A stretch of DNA of 10,925 nucleotides from Chloroflexia bacterium (GTDB taxonomy: Bacteria > Chloroflexota > Chloroflexia > Thermomicrobiales > JALYUS01). Location: the NCBI GenBank assembly GCA_025924435.1, contig JAICIL010000141.1:1-10925 (forward strand). The letters run 5' to 3'. A model generated the notes under the pieces. That model saw only the letters and a program-made list of their open reading frames with translations. It searched no databases and was not told the origin of the DNA. The position numbers were made by a program, and so were the translations under genes. Of the stretch, positions 1 through 7,119 are shown piece after piece; positions within the stretch are counted from its first letter, which is position 1, and every line of letters starts with the position of its first letter.

Positions 1-48
1 GGCTTGCTTCGACTCTCGCTATGCGGGGTATCGAGATGATGGGGGGGT

Positions 49-68
49 GGGCGGTTCGCGAACCGCCC
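49..68. repeat. 20-bp perfect palindrome
   Basis: Bases 49-58 are exactly complementary to 59-68 (gggcggttcg / cgaaccgccc), with an internal TCGCGA centre. As RNA it folds to an 8-bp GC-rich stem with a CGCG loop on either strand. A run of seven G lies just to the left (41-47). No T tract follows on either strand, so it is not a textbook terminator. It could be a protein-binding dyad or a hairpin belonging to a gene beyond the left edge. No gene is visible in bases 1-130. Confidence 0.6.
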
Positions 69-129
69 GTACGAAATGAGAGCGCCGGCGCCGCCGTATT
101 GCGACGGTGAAAGCGCGATATGCGGGCAC

Positions 130-163
130 AAAAATGCGGGGGCGGTCCTATCACCGCCCCCGC
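130..163 (-). terminator. Rho-independent terminator of the small gene
   Basis: Read on the minus strand, 163-153 pairs perfectly with 146-136 (GCGGGGGCGGT with ACCGCCCCCGC). This gives an 11-bp GC-rich stem with a 6-nt loop (GATAGG). After a single A comes a run of five T (134-130). It begins 22 nt after the stop codon of the ORF ending at 186. Stem, loop and T tract are all in the minus-strand direction, so it ends that gene's transcript. Confidence 0.88.
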
Positions 164-185
164 CGAAGTGTGCGTCGTGAGGTGT

Positions 186-359
186 TTAGAGGTGGTACTG
201 CGGATCAACCGTCCGGCGCGCGCGCTCGAGATCCTTGCGAGCTTCCGTCGCGCTCGGCAGTCCTTCGCCGCCATTGCGGAGGATGCGCCCGTAGTAGTTG
301 TTGAACGACCCATCCGCGACGAGGTTTTTCATCCACTTGCCGACTTTGTTCATGTTCAT
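186..359 (-). CDS. Small basic protein, 57 aa, function unknown
   Basis: I do not recognise this protein and assign no function. It has 57 residues, no cysteine, no signal peptide and no membrane segment. There are 10 Lys/Arg against 6 Asp/Glu. A short amphipathic N-terminal stretch (KVGKWMKNLV, residues 5-14) is followed by an Asn/Tyr/Gly-rich middle (NNYYGRILRNGG, 20-31) and a charged, probably helical C-terminus (about 36-51). The start chosen is ATG at 359, because AAAGGGAG (374-367) lies 7 nt upstream. An in-frame ATG at 365 would leave only 1 nt of spacing, ATG at 353 would leave 13, and a GTG at 401 has no clear ribosome binding site. The stop is TAA. What makes it convincing as a gene is its complete expression context: a strong promoter, a leader of about 60 nt, a ribosome binding site and an intrinsic terminator, all correctly ordered on the same strand. 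It lies downstream of nuoN but has its own promoter, so a link to complex I is not implied. Confidence 0.75.
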   Translation of the reverse strand: MNMNKVGKWMKNLVADGSFNNYYGRILRNGGEGLPSATEARKDLERARRTVDPQYHL

Positions 360-366
360 CCCCATA

Positions 367-374
367 CTCCCTTT
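367..374 (-). promoter_or_regulatory. Ribosome binding site deciding the small-gene start
   Basis: AAAGGGAG reads 374-367 on the minus strand, 7 nt before ATG 359. Three in-frame ATG codons cluster here (365, 359, 353), and only the middle one has good spacing. Confidence 0.7.
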
Positions 375-408
375 CTGTGTGTCACCGGCGGGCGGTATCA
401 CTCTTCCC

Positions 409-426
409 GCATCTTTATATAGATGC
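409..426 (-). promoter_or_regulatory. 18-bp dyad at the start point, candidate operator or 5' hairpin
   Basis: On the minus strand the sequence is GCATCT-ATATAA-AGATGC, with 6-bp perfect arms around a 6-nt AT-only centre. It directly abuts the -10 box (432-427), so the predicted transcription start (around 420) falls inside it. A repressor bound here would block initiation. Alternatively, part of it could fold at the 5' end of the mRNA, depending on the exact start site. The placement is clear; the regulatory role is inference. Confidence 0.5.
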
Positions 427-454
427 AGTATACCACTTTCCCATACATTGTCAA
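427..454 (-). promoter_or_regulatory. Strong sigma70-type promoter with extended -10
   Basis: On the minus strand, TTGACA (454-449, consensus -35) is followed by a 16-nt spacer and TATACT (432-427, five of six consensus bases). TG at 435-434, one base before the -10, gives the extended -10 form TGnTATACT. The surrounding 400-470 segment is visibly AT-richer than the rest of the window. Predicted start is near 420, giving a leader of about 60 nt before the small ORF. A second TGACAA copy (469-464 on the minus strand) lies 16 nt upstream of the one in the -35 region. This is the best promoter in the window. Confidence 0.85.
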
Positions 455-542
455 GTCATTTGGTTGTCACGGGTGAGAATCGTCGGAGAATATGCGGGAT
501 TAGCGACGAAAGGTGCGGTGCCGCATGTGCCCATGCACGACG

Positions 543-576
543 CGAACGAGGCCGCCGACACCGGCGGCCTCGTTCG
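543..576 (-). terminator. Hairpin at the end of the nuo operon, probable terminator
   Basis: Bases 543-557 pair perfectly with 562-576 (15 bp) around a 4-nt loop (ACAC on plus, GTGT on minus). It lies 17 nt beyond the nuoN stop codon. Neither strand has a T tract after the stem. It may therefore be a U-less or Rho-assisted terminator, or a 3' structure that protects the mRNA. The downstream gene has its own promoter, which fits transcription ending here. Confidence 0.65.
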
Positions 577-593
577 TCTGCGGGCGGTGGCTG

Positions 594-2075
594 CTATCCG
601 AGCAGGACTTTCCGGGCCAGATCGAAGACGGGGCCGGAGAAGACGCCGAAGAGGATCGTGCCGAGCGACGAGACGGCCAGGCCGAAGCCGAGCCACGACG
701 TGCGCTGCGTGACGATCTGCCGATCCGGCTCGCGGAAATACATCACGGCGACGACGCGGAGATAGAAGTATGCCGAGACGGCGGAATTGAGCGCGACGAT
801 CACGGCGAGCCACGTCAGGTTGGCGTTGATTGCCGCGACGATGATGTAATACTTCGCGAAGAAGCCGAGCAGCGGCGGCACGCCCATCAGCGACGCCATG
901 AAAATCGTCATCGCGATCGCCGCGCCCGGCGCGGTCGAGGCGAGGCCGCGGAATGACTCGATGTTCGTGCCCCGCCCGCGCGCCTGCATCCACGTCAGGA
1001 TCGAGAAGGCGCCGATGTTCGTGAAGGCATAGGCGAAGACATAGAAGAGCAGCGCGCCGATGGCCTGGCCGTTTGCGTCCGCCTTGTTCGCCCCGACCTG
1101 GTACGAGGCCAGCCCAACGAGCATGTAGCCGGTGTGCGCGATGCTGGAATAGGCGAGCATCCGCTTCACGTTGTTCTGCGCGACCGCGACGATGTTGCCG
1201 AAGGTCATCGTGATGACGGAGAGGACGATCACGAGCGGCACCCACTGGTTGGCCGCCGGTGTCCAGCCATTGACGAGGACGCGCAGCATCGCGGCCAGCC
1301 CCGCCGCCTTCGGCCCGACCGACATGAAGGCGGTCACCGGGGTCGGCGCGCCGTGATAGGCGTCCGGCGTCCACATGTGGAAGGGCACGGCGGCGATCTT
1401 GAAGCCGAGGCCGACGACGAGCAGGAGCAGCGCGAGCAGGAGCGACGGGTTGCCCGTGGCAATCTTCGCGCCCGCCGTGGCGATCGTGTTCAAGTCAATC
1501 GCGCCGGTGATGCCGAAGGTCCACGCCATGCCGTAGATGAGGATGCCGGTGGCGAAGGAGCCGAGCAGGAAATACTTCAGCGCGCCCTCGTGCGAGATGC
1601 GGCTCTGCCGCGAGAACCCCGTCAGGACATAGACCGCGATGGAACTGAGTTCGATGCCGATGAAGACCATGACGAGATCGCCCGCGATCGCGACGACCAT
1701 CATGCCGAGCACGGAGAACGAGAGGATGACGAGGTACTCGAGCAGCGACATGCTCTGGAGTTGGACGAAGTTCGCCGAGACGAGGACGGTGAGGAGCGCG
1801 GTGCTGAGCATGACGATCAGGAAGAAGATCGCCATGTAGTCGTAGCGGATCGAGCCGCCTCCCGTGATCTGGCGATGGTCGTACGTGAAGAGCAGGCTGA
1901 CGAGCGCCGCGCCGTAGCCGACCACCGAGACGACCGAGGCGACCAGGCCGACCCGCGCCGCGTGGCTGCGGCGCGAGACCGCATCCATCAGGAGCAGCAC
2001 GACCGCGAGGCCGGTGACAATCAGGTGCGGCACGATGGTCACATAGTGGATGCTGGGAAACGAGACATCCGGCAT
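594..2075 (-). CDS. nuoN: NADH-quinone oxidoreductase subunit N
   Basis: This is an antiporter-like membrane subunit of complex I and one of three Mrp-type proton-pumping modules, sitting next to NuoK/J. The 493-residue length is normal for NuoN, and the sequence is mostly hydrophobic helices. Key residues fit the family: Glu142 in TM5 (IGIELSSIAVYVLTGF), Lys226 in TM7 (LGFKIAAVPFHMWTPDAY), Lys256 in TM8 (SVGPKAAGL) and Lys408 in TM12 (PPLLGFFAKYY). The HMWTPDAYHGAPTPVTAF segment (233-250) is the NuoN form of the motif that reads HxWLPDA in NuoL/M. Start ATG 2075 has a purine-rich GAGAGGA about 10 nt upstream, next to the nuoM stop; the gap to nuoM is 18 nt. The stop is TAG. It is the last gene of the operon and is followed by a strong hairpin. 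No frameshift or missing catalytic residue is seen. Confidence 0.97.
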   Translation of the reverse strand: MPDVSFPSIHYVTIVPHLIVTGLAVVLLLMDAVSRRSHAARVGLVASVVSVVGYGAALVSLLFTYDHRQITGGGSIRYDYMAIFFLIVMLSTALLTVLVSANFVQLQSMSLLEYLVILSFSVLGMMVVAIAGDLVMVFIGIELSSIAVYVLTGFSRQSRISHEGALKYFLLGSFATGILIYGMAWTFGITGAIDLNTIATAGAKIATGNPSLLLALLLLVVGLGFKIAAVPFHMWTPDAYHGAPTPVTAFMSVGPKAAGLAAMLRVLVNGWTPAANQWVPLVIVLSVITMTFGNIVAVAQNNVKRMLAYSSIAHTGYMLVGLASYQVGANKADANGQAIGALLFYVFAYAFTNIGAFSILTWMQARGRGTNIESFRGLASTAPGAAIAMTIFMASLMGVPPLLGFFAKYYIIVAAINANLTWLAVIVALNSAVSAYFYLRVVAVMYFREPDRQIVTQRTSWLGFGLAVSSLGTILFGVFSGPVFDLARKVLLG

Positions 2076-2093
2076 CGGGTGATGGTCCTCTCT

Positions 2094-3617
2094 TTACGGG
2101 ATGGAATTTGCCGCGGCCGCCGCTGTGCCGCCGCCGACAATCGGCGCGAGCAGCGCGCCGATCACCGGCTTGAGCAGTTTCATCAACGGCACGGGATAGA
2201 TGCCGACGTAGAGTATCCCCACGATGAGCGGGAACAGCGTGGACGCCTCGACGCGCGTCAGGTCGGCGAAGCCGCTGTGCTCTTCGCGCGGCCCGCCGAA
2301 GATGACGCGCTTGTACAGCCACATCATGTAGACCGCCGCGAAGATGACGACGAACATCGTGATGACCGCATACGTCTTATTGGCCAGCCGGAAAGAGCCG
2401 AGCGTGCTGAGATACTCCCCGACGAAGCCGCTCAGGCCCGGCAAACCGAGGGCGGCGAGCATGAAGACCATGAAGACCGAGGCGTAGGTCGGCATGCGGT
2501 TCGCGATGCCGCCGAAGGCGCTGATCTGCCGCGTGTGCGCCCGTTCGTAGAGCACCCCGACGCAGAGGAAGAGGCCGCCGGTCACGAGGCCGTGGCTGAA
2601 CATCGTGATCACCGCACCCTGGAACCCCTGCGGGTTGAAGGAGAAGATGCCGAGCGTCACGAACCCCATGTGCGTCACAGACGAGTAGGCGACCAACTTC
2701 TTCATGTCCGGTTGCACCATCGCGACGAGCGCGCCGTAGATGATCGCGATGACGGAGAGGATGAGGATCGGCGTCGCGAATGTGTGCGAGGCGTAGGGGA
2801 AGAGCGCGAGGCAGAAGCGGATCATCCCGTAGCCGCCCAGTTTCAGCAGCACGGCGGCCAGGATGACGCTCCCGGCGGTCGGCGACTCGACGTGGGCATC
2901 CGGCAGCCAGGTATGCACCGGGAACATCGGCACCTTGATCGCGAACGAGATGAAGAAGGCCGCGAAGGTCCAGAGTTGGAAGGTGTGCGACCAGCCGCCG
3001 GGGATGGCGATCAGCGTATTGAGGTCGAGCGTGCGCGTGCCGGTGCGATTGAAATACTCCGTGTACATCGCCACGATGGCGACGAGCATCAAGAGGCTGC
3101 CCGCGAGGGTGAAGAGGAAGAATTTGATCGCGGCGTAGACCCGGTTCGCGCTCCCCCAGACGCCGATAATCAGCGCCATCGGGATCAGCACGAGCTCCCA
3201 GAAGACGTAGAAGAGGAAGAGGTCGAAGGTCATGAAGACGCCGAGCATGCCGGTTTCGAGGATCAGGAAGGTGACATAGTAGGCGCGGATATTCGTCCGG
3301 ATGCTCGTCCACGAGGCGACGAGGGCGATCACGCTCGACAGGGTCGTGAGCAGGAGGAAGATCGTGCTCAGGCCGTCGGTGCCGAGGTGGTAGCGGATAC
3401 CAACGCTGGGCAGCCAGTTGTAATTCTCCTCCCAGCGGAGGTTGGCGGTCTGCCGCGACGAGAAGACAACGATCAGCGAGAGCACGAACGTCGCGAGCGT
3501 CGCAATCAGCGCCGCGTACTTGATCGTCGGCTGCGCGAGGCGCGGCACGAAGAGCAGCAGGAGCGCGACGACCGCCGGGAGATAGAGCATCACCGAGAGC
3601 AGCGGGAAGTGATCCAC
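2094..3617 (-). CDS. nuoM: NADH-quinone oxidoreductase subunit M
   Basis: This is the antiporter-like proton-pumping subunit placed between NuoL and NuoN in the membrane arm. It has 507 residues, close to the E. coli protein (509). Visible family residues are Glu141 (FYVFWELVLIPMALIIG), Lys228 in TM7 (AIKVPMFPVHTWLPDAHVES), Lys259 in TM8 (AAVLLKLGGYG) and Glu401 in TM12 (LSGFVGEY), where NuoL and NuoN carry Lys. The start is GTG at 3617. A near-perfect AGGAGG (3629-3624) lies 6 nt upstream, and no better ATG exists nearby. The C-terminus ends in a low-complexity Gly/Ala tail (about 495-504, GGGTAAAAAA), which is unusual but harmless-looking. The stop is TAA. It sits 45 nt after nuoL and 18 nt before nuoN, within one transcription unit. 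Confidence 0.97.
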   Translation of the reverse strand: MDHFPLLSVMLYLPAVVALLLLFVPRLAQPTIKYAALIATLATFVLSLIVVFSSRQTANLRWEENYNWLPSVGIRYHLGTDGLSTIFLLLTTLSSVIALVASWTSIRTNIRAYYVTFLILETGMLGVFMTFDLFLFYVFWELVLIPMALIIGVWGSANRVYAAIKFFLFTLAGSLLMLVAIVAMYTEYFNRTGTRTLDLNTLIAIPGGWSHTFQLWTFAAFFISFAIKVPMFPVHTWLPDAHVESPTAGSVILAAVLLKLGGYGMIRFCLALFPYASHTFATPILILSVIAIIYGALVAMVQPDMKKLVAYSSVTHMGFVTLGIFSFNPQGFQGAVITMFSHGLVTGGLFLCVGVLYERAHTRQISAFGGIANRMPTYASVFMVFMLAALGLPGLSGFVGEYLSTLGSFRLANKTYAVITMFVVIFAAVYMMWLYKRVIFGGPREEHSGFADLTRVEASTLFPLIVGILYVGIYPVPLMKLLKPVIGALLAPIVGGGTAAAAANSIP

Positions 3618-3623
3618 CAGGTT

Positions 3624-3629
3624 CCTCCT
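3624..3629 (-). promoter_or_regulatory. Ribosome binding site supporting the nuoM GTG start
   Basis: AGGAGG (3629-3624 on the minus strand) is separated by AACCTG, 6 nt, from the GTG at 3617. This strong match fixes a non-ATG start for nuoM. Confidence 0.8.
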
Positions 3630-3662
3630 CGCGGGCGCGCGCCGTTGCGGCCCGGACAGCGG

Positions 3663-5621
3663 CTAGCCGAACAGTTGCGTGAAAATGTCGCCCCGCGCGA
3701 TCAGATAGACGCCGACGATCACCACCGCGCCGAGCGCGATGGCGAGCGCGTAGTTCGCCACGAAGCCCGTCTGCACCCGCCGCAACCGGCCTGATGAGCG
3801 CCCGACGACGGTCGCGATCCCATTGACCGCGCCATCCACGACGTAGCGGTCGAACGCCCAGCAGGCCATCGCGAAGCCGTGCGTCCCCTTGACGAACAGG
3901 ACGTTGTAGATCTCGTCGAAGTACCACTTGTGCCAGAGGAAGGTCCAGAGCCAGTGGAGCCGGTCGCCGAGCTTGTACGGGTTCGGGTTGAGCCGCATGT
4001 ACATCGCGAACGCGACGAAGATGCCGCCGACCGCGAGCAGCGACGAGATCACCCCGAAGGTGAGCGTCGTTGACGACGCGACCGGGCCGTGGCTCTCGAA
4101 CAGATCGCTGCGGATCGCCTTGCCGAGGAAGGTGTGGATCGCGCCGCCGTCCGGCGGCAGGCCGACGAGCAGGCCGATCAGGACGGATGGAATCGCGAGG
4201 ATGACGAGCGGCACGGTCATCGTCGCGGGGGATTCGTGCGGATGGACGTGCTCCCGGTCGTAGCGGGGCCTGCCCTCGAAGGTGAGGAAGTAGAGCCGGA
4301 ACATGTAGAACGCGGTCAAGGCGGCGGTGATGAGGCCGAGGACGGCGATGATCGGATAGCCCGCGTGGAACGAGCCGACGATGATCTCATCCTTCGACCA
4401 GAAGCCCGCGAGACCCGTGACGCCGGAGATGGCGAGCGCGCCGACCAGGAAGGTGTACGCCGTGATCGGCATCTGCTTGCGCAGGCCGCCCATCTTGAAC
4501 ATATCCTGTTCTTCGTGCATACCGTGGATCACCGAGCCGGAGCCGAGGAACATCAGCCCCTTGAACATCGCGTGCGTCATCAGGTGGAAGATCGCCGGGA
4601 TGTACGCGCCGACGCCGAGCGCGAAGCACATGTAGCCGAGTTGCGAGACGGTGGAGTACGCGAGCACCCGCTTGATGTCCCGCTGGACGATGCCAATCGT
4701 CGCGCCGAGGATCGCCGTGGTGATGCCGACGATGGCGACGACATCGCGCGCTGCAGGCGAGAGGTCGAAGAGCGGCCACGAGCGCGCGACAAGATAAATA
4801 CCCGCCGTCACCATCGTCGCCGCGTGGATGAGGGCGGAGACGGGCGTCGGGCCTTCCATCGCGTCCGGCAGCCAGACGTGCAGCGGCACCTGCGCGCTCT
4901 TGCCGACCGCGCCGCAGAAGAGGAGCAGGCAGATCACCGTGATCGTGCCCTTGGTGATGTCGCCGCCCCCGACGCGCTGCTCCAATTGCGCGAAGACATC
5001 GGTGAAGGTGAAGGTGCCGAACGTCGTCCAGACCAGCATCGTGCCGAGGCCGAAGCCGACATCGCCGACGCGGTTCACCCAGAATGCCTTGAGGGCGGCC
5101 TGATTCGCGCTCTCCCGCCGGTACCAGAAACCGACCAGCAGGTAGGAGCACAGCCCCACGGCTTCCCAGAAGACGAAGAGCAGCAGGTAATTATCGGACA
5201 GCACCAGCATCAGCATGCTGAAAACAAAGAGGGGGAGATAGGCGAAGAAGCGGTAATAGCCGCCATCGCCATGCATGTAGCCGATCGAGTAGATGATGAC
5301 GAGGAAGCCGACGCTCGTCACGACGAGCAGCATCAGCGCCGTGAGATGATCGGCGCGGAGATTGACGCCGACCTTGAATTGCCTCGTGTCGAAACCGTAC
5401 GTGCCGGTATCCATCCAGGTGAACAGATGGTTGTTCAGGGAATCACCGGCCTTGAGGCCGAGCACCTGGAAGAATGTCAGCCACGCGCCGATCACCGCGA
5501 TCCCGGCGCCGATGATCGCCGGCCAGTGCGCCCGCGACTTCAGCACGTCCCGCCCGAAGAGGATCGTGACGATGAACGCGGCCAGTGGCGCGGCGGGGAT
5601 CACCCAGAGGAAGTTCTCCAT
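3663..5621 (-). CDS. nuoL: NADH-quinone oxidoreductase subunit L
   Basis: This is the distal antiporter-like proton pump of complex I, with the C-terminal lateral helix that runs back along the membrane arm. It has 652 residues, somewhat longer than E. coli NuoL (613). Conserved pieces are Glu153 in TM5 (FVFWEAVGLCSYLLVGFWY), Lys241 with the motif KSAQVPLHVWLPDAMEGPTP (241-260), His266 (ALIHAATMVTAGIYL), Lys354 (THAMFKGLMFLGSGSVIH) and Lys410-Asp411 (AGFWSKDEI). A hydrophilic linker (about 449-468) is His/Glu-rich (REHVHPHES). Residues 550-610 (WLWTFLWHKWYFDEIYN and onward) precede a last anchoring helix (621-643), as expected for the lateral-helix region. Start ATG 5621 has AGGA 7 nt upstream and a stronger AGGAG at 13 nt. 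The stop is TAG. The gap to nuoK is 44 nt. Confidence 0.97.
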   Translation of the reverse strand: MENFLWVIPAAPLAAFIVTILFGRDVLKSRAHWPAIIGAGIAVIGAWLTFFQVLGLKAGDSLNNHLFTWMDTGTYGFDTRQFKVGVNLRADHLTALMLLVVTSVGFLVIIYSIGYMHGDGGYYRFFAYLPLFVFSMLMLVLSDNYLLLFVFWEAVGLCSYLLVGFWYRRESANQAALKAFWVNRVGDVGFGLGTMLVWTTFGTFTFTDVFAQLEQRVGGGDITKGTITVICLLLFCGAVGKSAQVPLHVWLPDAMEGPTPVSALIHAATMVTAGIYLVARSWPLFDLSPAARDVVAIVGITTAILGATIGIVQRDIKRVLAYSTVSQLGYMCFALGVGAYIPAIFHLMTHAMFKGLMFLGSGSVIHGMHEEQDMFKMGGLRKQMPITAYTFLVGALAISGVTGLAGFWSKDEIIVGSFHAGYPIIAVLGLITAALTAFYMFRLYFLTFEGRPRYDREHVHPHESPATMTVPLVILAIPSVLIGLLVGLPPDGGAIHTFLGKAIRSDLFESHGPVASSTTLTFGVISSLLAVGGIFVAFAMYMRLNPNPYKLGDRLHWLWTFLWHKWYFDEIYNVLFVKGTHGFAMACWAFDRYVVDGAVNGIATVVGRSSGRLRRVQTGFVANYALAIALGAVVIVGVYLIARGDIFTQLFG

Positions 5622-5665
5622 TGAACCGTCCTATCTCCTAAACGCACCCGGAGCCGGGGCCAAAC

Positions 5666-5971
5666 TCAGTCGCGCAGTGTATCGAGGCGGCCAACATCGG
5701 TGGTGTCCTGCCGGCGCGCGATGGCGATGACGATTGCCAGGCCGACCGCCGCTTCCGCCGCCGCGACCGTGATGACGAAGAGCGCGAATACCTGCCCGGT
5801 GGCCGAACTGATCGCGCGGCCAAAGGCGATGAAACTGATGTTCACGGCGTTCAGCATCATCTCGACGCACATGAAAATGACGAGCACATTCCGGCGCGTC
5901 AGCACGCCGATCAGCCCGATCACGAAGAGCACCGCGCTGAGACTGAGATACCACGCCAACCCCGGATGCAT
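5666..5971 (-). CDS. nuoK: NADH-quinone oxidoreductase subunit K
   Basis: This small three-helix membrane subunit forms the E-channel that links the quinone cavity to the antiporter modules. It has 101 residues, the usual family length (about 100). The two buried glutamates that define NuoK are present: Glu37 in TM2 ([20 protein letters not shown]) and Glu73 in TM3 ([20 protein letters not shown]). The Arg26-Arg27-Asn28 loop after TM1 ([12 protein letters not shown]) is typical. The open frame continues upstream to 6154, but the real start is ATG 5971. That is where homology begins ([16 protein letters not shown]), and GGGAGGG (5981-5975) lies directly upstream. The upstream extension is an Arg/Ser-rich shadow of nuoJ. 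It sits 28 nt after nuoJ and 44 nt before nuoL. Confidence 0.96.
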   Translation of the reverse strand: MHPGLAWYLSLSAVLFVIGLIGVLTRRNVLVIFMCVEMMLNAVNISFIAFGRAISSATGQVFALFVITVAAAEAAVGLAIVIAIARRQDTTDVGRLDTLRD

Positions 5972-5999
5972 GTTCCCTCCCGTGCCGACCGCTACCGCT

Positions 6000-6680
6000 T
6001 CAGCGCTTGAGCGCCTCGCCGGCCTTGTCCGTCTCCTCCTCGGCGCGCAGGATGAGCGCATCGTCGCGGCGCACCGTGTAGACGGAGGGCGTCGCGATTG
6101 TGCTCTCGCGCGGATGCCCCAGCGAGATCGTGAACAGGCTGCCGACCTCCACATCGCGCGCCTCTGTGTAGTCCGGCCGGGCCAGCACGATCGCGCCGAT
6201 CGCGCCGACGAGCAGGACGAGCGAGGCGATCTCGAACGGCACGAGGAAATCGCTGTAGAGGCTCCGCGCGAGCGCCTGCGTATTGCCGCCGACCGCCGCG
6301 ATCGCGTCGGGTGTGAAGGTGCCGACCGCGCCGAGCGGCACGGTCGAGAGGATCACGGCAAGGATTTCGAGGAAGAGGGCGAGGCCCAGGAGCGGCCCGA
6401 CGAACCGCTGCACCGGGTGGCCGCCGTACATTTCCGGCAAATCCTCCATCCGCACGAGCATGATGGCGAAGAGGAAGAGGACAAGAATCGCCCCCGTGTA
6501 GACGATGATCTGCGTGACGGCGACGAACTCCGCGCCGAGCAGCACGTAGATGCACGCCACGTTCAGGAACGACATGACGAGGAAGAGGGCGCTGTGCGTC
6601 GGGTTGCGCTGCAAGACGACCAGCAGGCTGGTCAGCGCCGCGAGGCCGCCGAAGATCGCGAAGAAGAAATCGCCGCTCAT
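6000..6680 (-). CDS. nuoJ: NADH-quinone oxidoreductase subunit J
   Basis: This five-helix membrane subunit lies between NuoH/A and NuoK. Its TM3 carries the conserved pi-bulge region thought to take part in coupling: [20 protein letters not shown], with Tyr61 in VYTGAI. Helices are at about 5-22, 30-47, 53-76, 92-113 and 147-168. The protein has 226 residues, longer than E. coli NuoJ (184). The excess is largely a soluble, charged C-terminal tail (169-226) ending in [13 protein letters not shown]. Start ATG 6680 overlaps the nuoI stop as ATGA, so translation is probably coupled. GGGAG (6696-6692) lies 11 nt upstream, inside nuoI. The stop is TGA. The function of the tail is unknown; it begins after the last helix and is not a frameshift product of nuoK. 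Confidence 0.96.
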   Translation of the reverse strand: MSGDFFFAIFGGLAALTSLLVVLQRNPTHSALFLVMSFLNVACIYVLLGAEFVAVTQIIVYTGAILVLFLFAIMLVRMEDLPEMYGGHPVQRFVGPLLGLALFLEILAVILSTVPLGAVGTFTPDAIAAVGGNTQALARSLYSDFLVPFEIASLVLLVGAIGAIVLARPDYTEARDVEVGSLFTISLGHPRESTIATPSVYTVRRDDALILRAEEETDKAGEALKR

Positions 6681-7111
6681 TGCGCAAAATACTCCCGTGC
6701 GGTGGCGCCAATTTCCGCCAACTGGGACTTCTGGTAGATCAGCCCCTCGCGCGTCGTGACGCTCAACTCGAAGGCGTTGCTCATCGTGATCGCGTCCACC
6801 GGGCAGGACTTCGCGCAGAGGCCGCAGTACATGCAGCGCCCGGCGTCGAGCGTGTAGACGACCACGTCGCGCTCGCCCTCATCGGCGGGCGTGAACTCCA
6901 TCGAGATGCACTGCGTCGGGCAAATCCGCTCGCACATCGAGCAGCCGACGCAGATCGCCTCCTGCGTCTCCGGGTCGGTGCGCAGGACGGGCAGGCCGCG
7001 AAACCGCTCCTCGAGCGGGCGGCGCTCGTCCGGGTACTCGACGGTCAGATCCTTCTTGAAGAGGCGCTTGAAGGTGACGCCGAAGCCTTTGATTTCATCG
7101 AACATGGGCAT
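6677..7111 (-). CDS. nuoI: NADH-quinone oxidoreductase subunit I, 2x[4Fe-4S]
   Basis: This peripheral-arm ferredoxin-like subunit passes electrons through clusters N6a and N6b towards N2 and quinone. Two complete [4Fe-4S] motifs are visible: Cys54, 57, 60, 64 (CVGCSMCERICP) and Cys93, 96, 99, 103 (CMYCGLCAKSCP). At 144 residues it is shorter than E. coli NuoI (180), and the shortening is almost all at the C-terminus after the second cluster. The N-terminus keeps the short amphipathic lead-in (GFGVTFKRLFKK, residues 9-20) that contacts the membrane. I place the start at ATG 7111, because AAGGAG (7125-7120) lies 8 nt upstream. A GTG at 7120 would begin inside that ribosome binding site, and ATG 7105 would be too far. 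The stop TGA overlaps the nuoJ start by 4 nt. The gap to nuoH is 30 nt. Confidence 0.96.
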   Translation of the reverse strand: MPMFDEIKGFGVTFKRLFKKDLTVEYPDERRPLEERFRGLPVLRTDPETQEAICVGCSMCERICPTQCISMEFTPADEGERDVVVYTLDAGRCMYCGLCAKSCPVDAITMSNAFELSVTTREGLIYQKSQLAEIGATAREYFAQ

Positions 7112-7119
7112 GGAGGGCA

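Noticed and set aside
107..765. Overlapping plus-strand open frames of 65-155 codons in the left region
   Set aside because: They run across the minus-strand promoter, terminator and small ORF, show no ribosome binding site I would trust, and resemble no family.
1134..3794. 886-codon open frame on the plus strand opposite nuoM and nuoN
   Set aside because: Same compositional signature (strings of RRD, DEH and EREH). It spans the ends of three clear minus-strand genes and has no family resemblance.
4089..5624. 511-codon open frame on the plus strand opposite nuoL
   Set aside because: It mirrors nuoL almost exactly and has shadow-like composition; NuoL on the other strand has all its conserved residues.
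5972..6154. N-terminal extension of nuoK by 61 codons
   Set aside because: The extension is Arg/Ser-rich, overlaps nuoJ in another frame and lacks NuoK homology. The ribosome binding site at 5981-5975 and family length fix ATG 5971.
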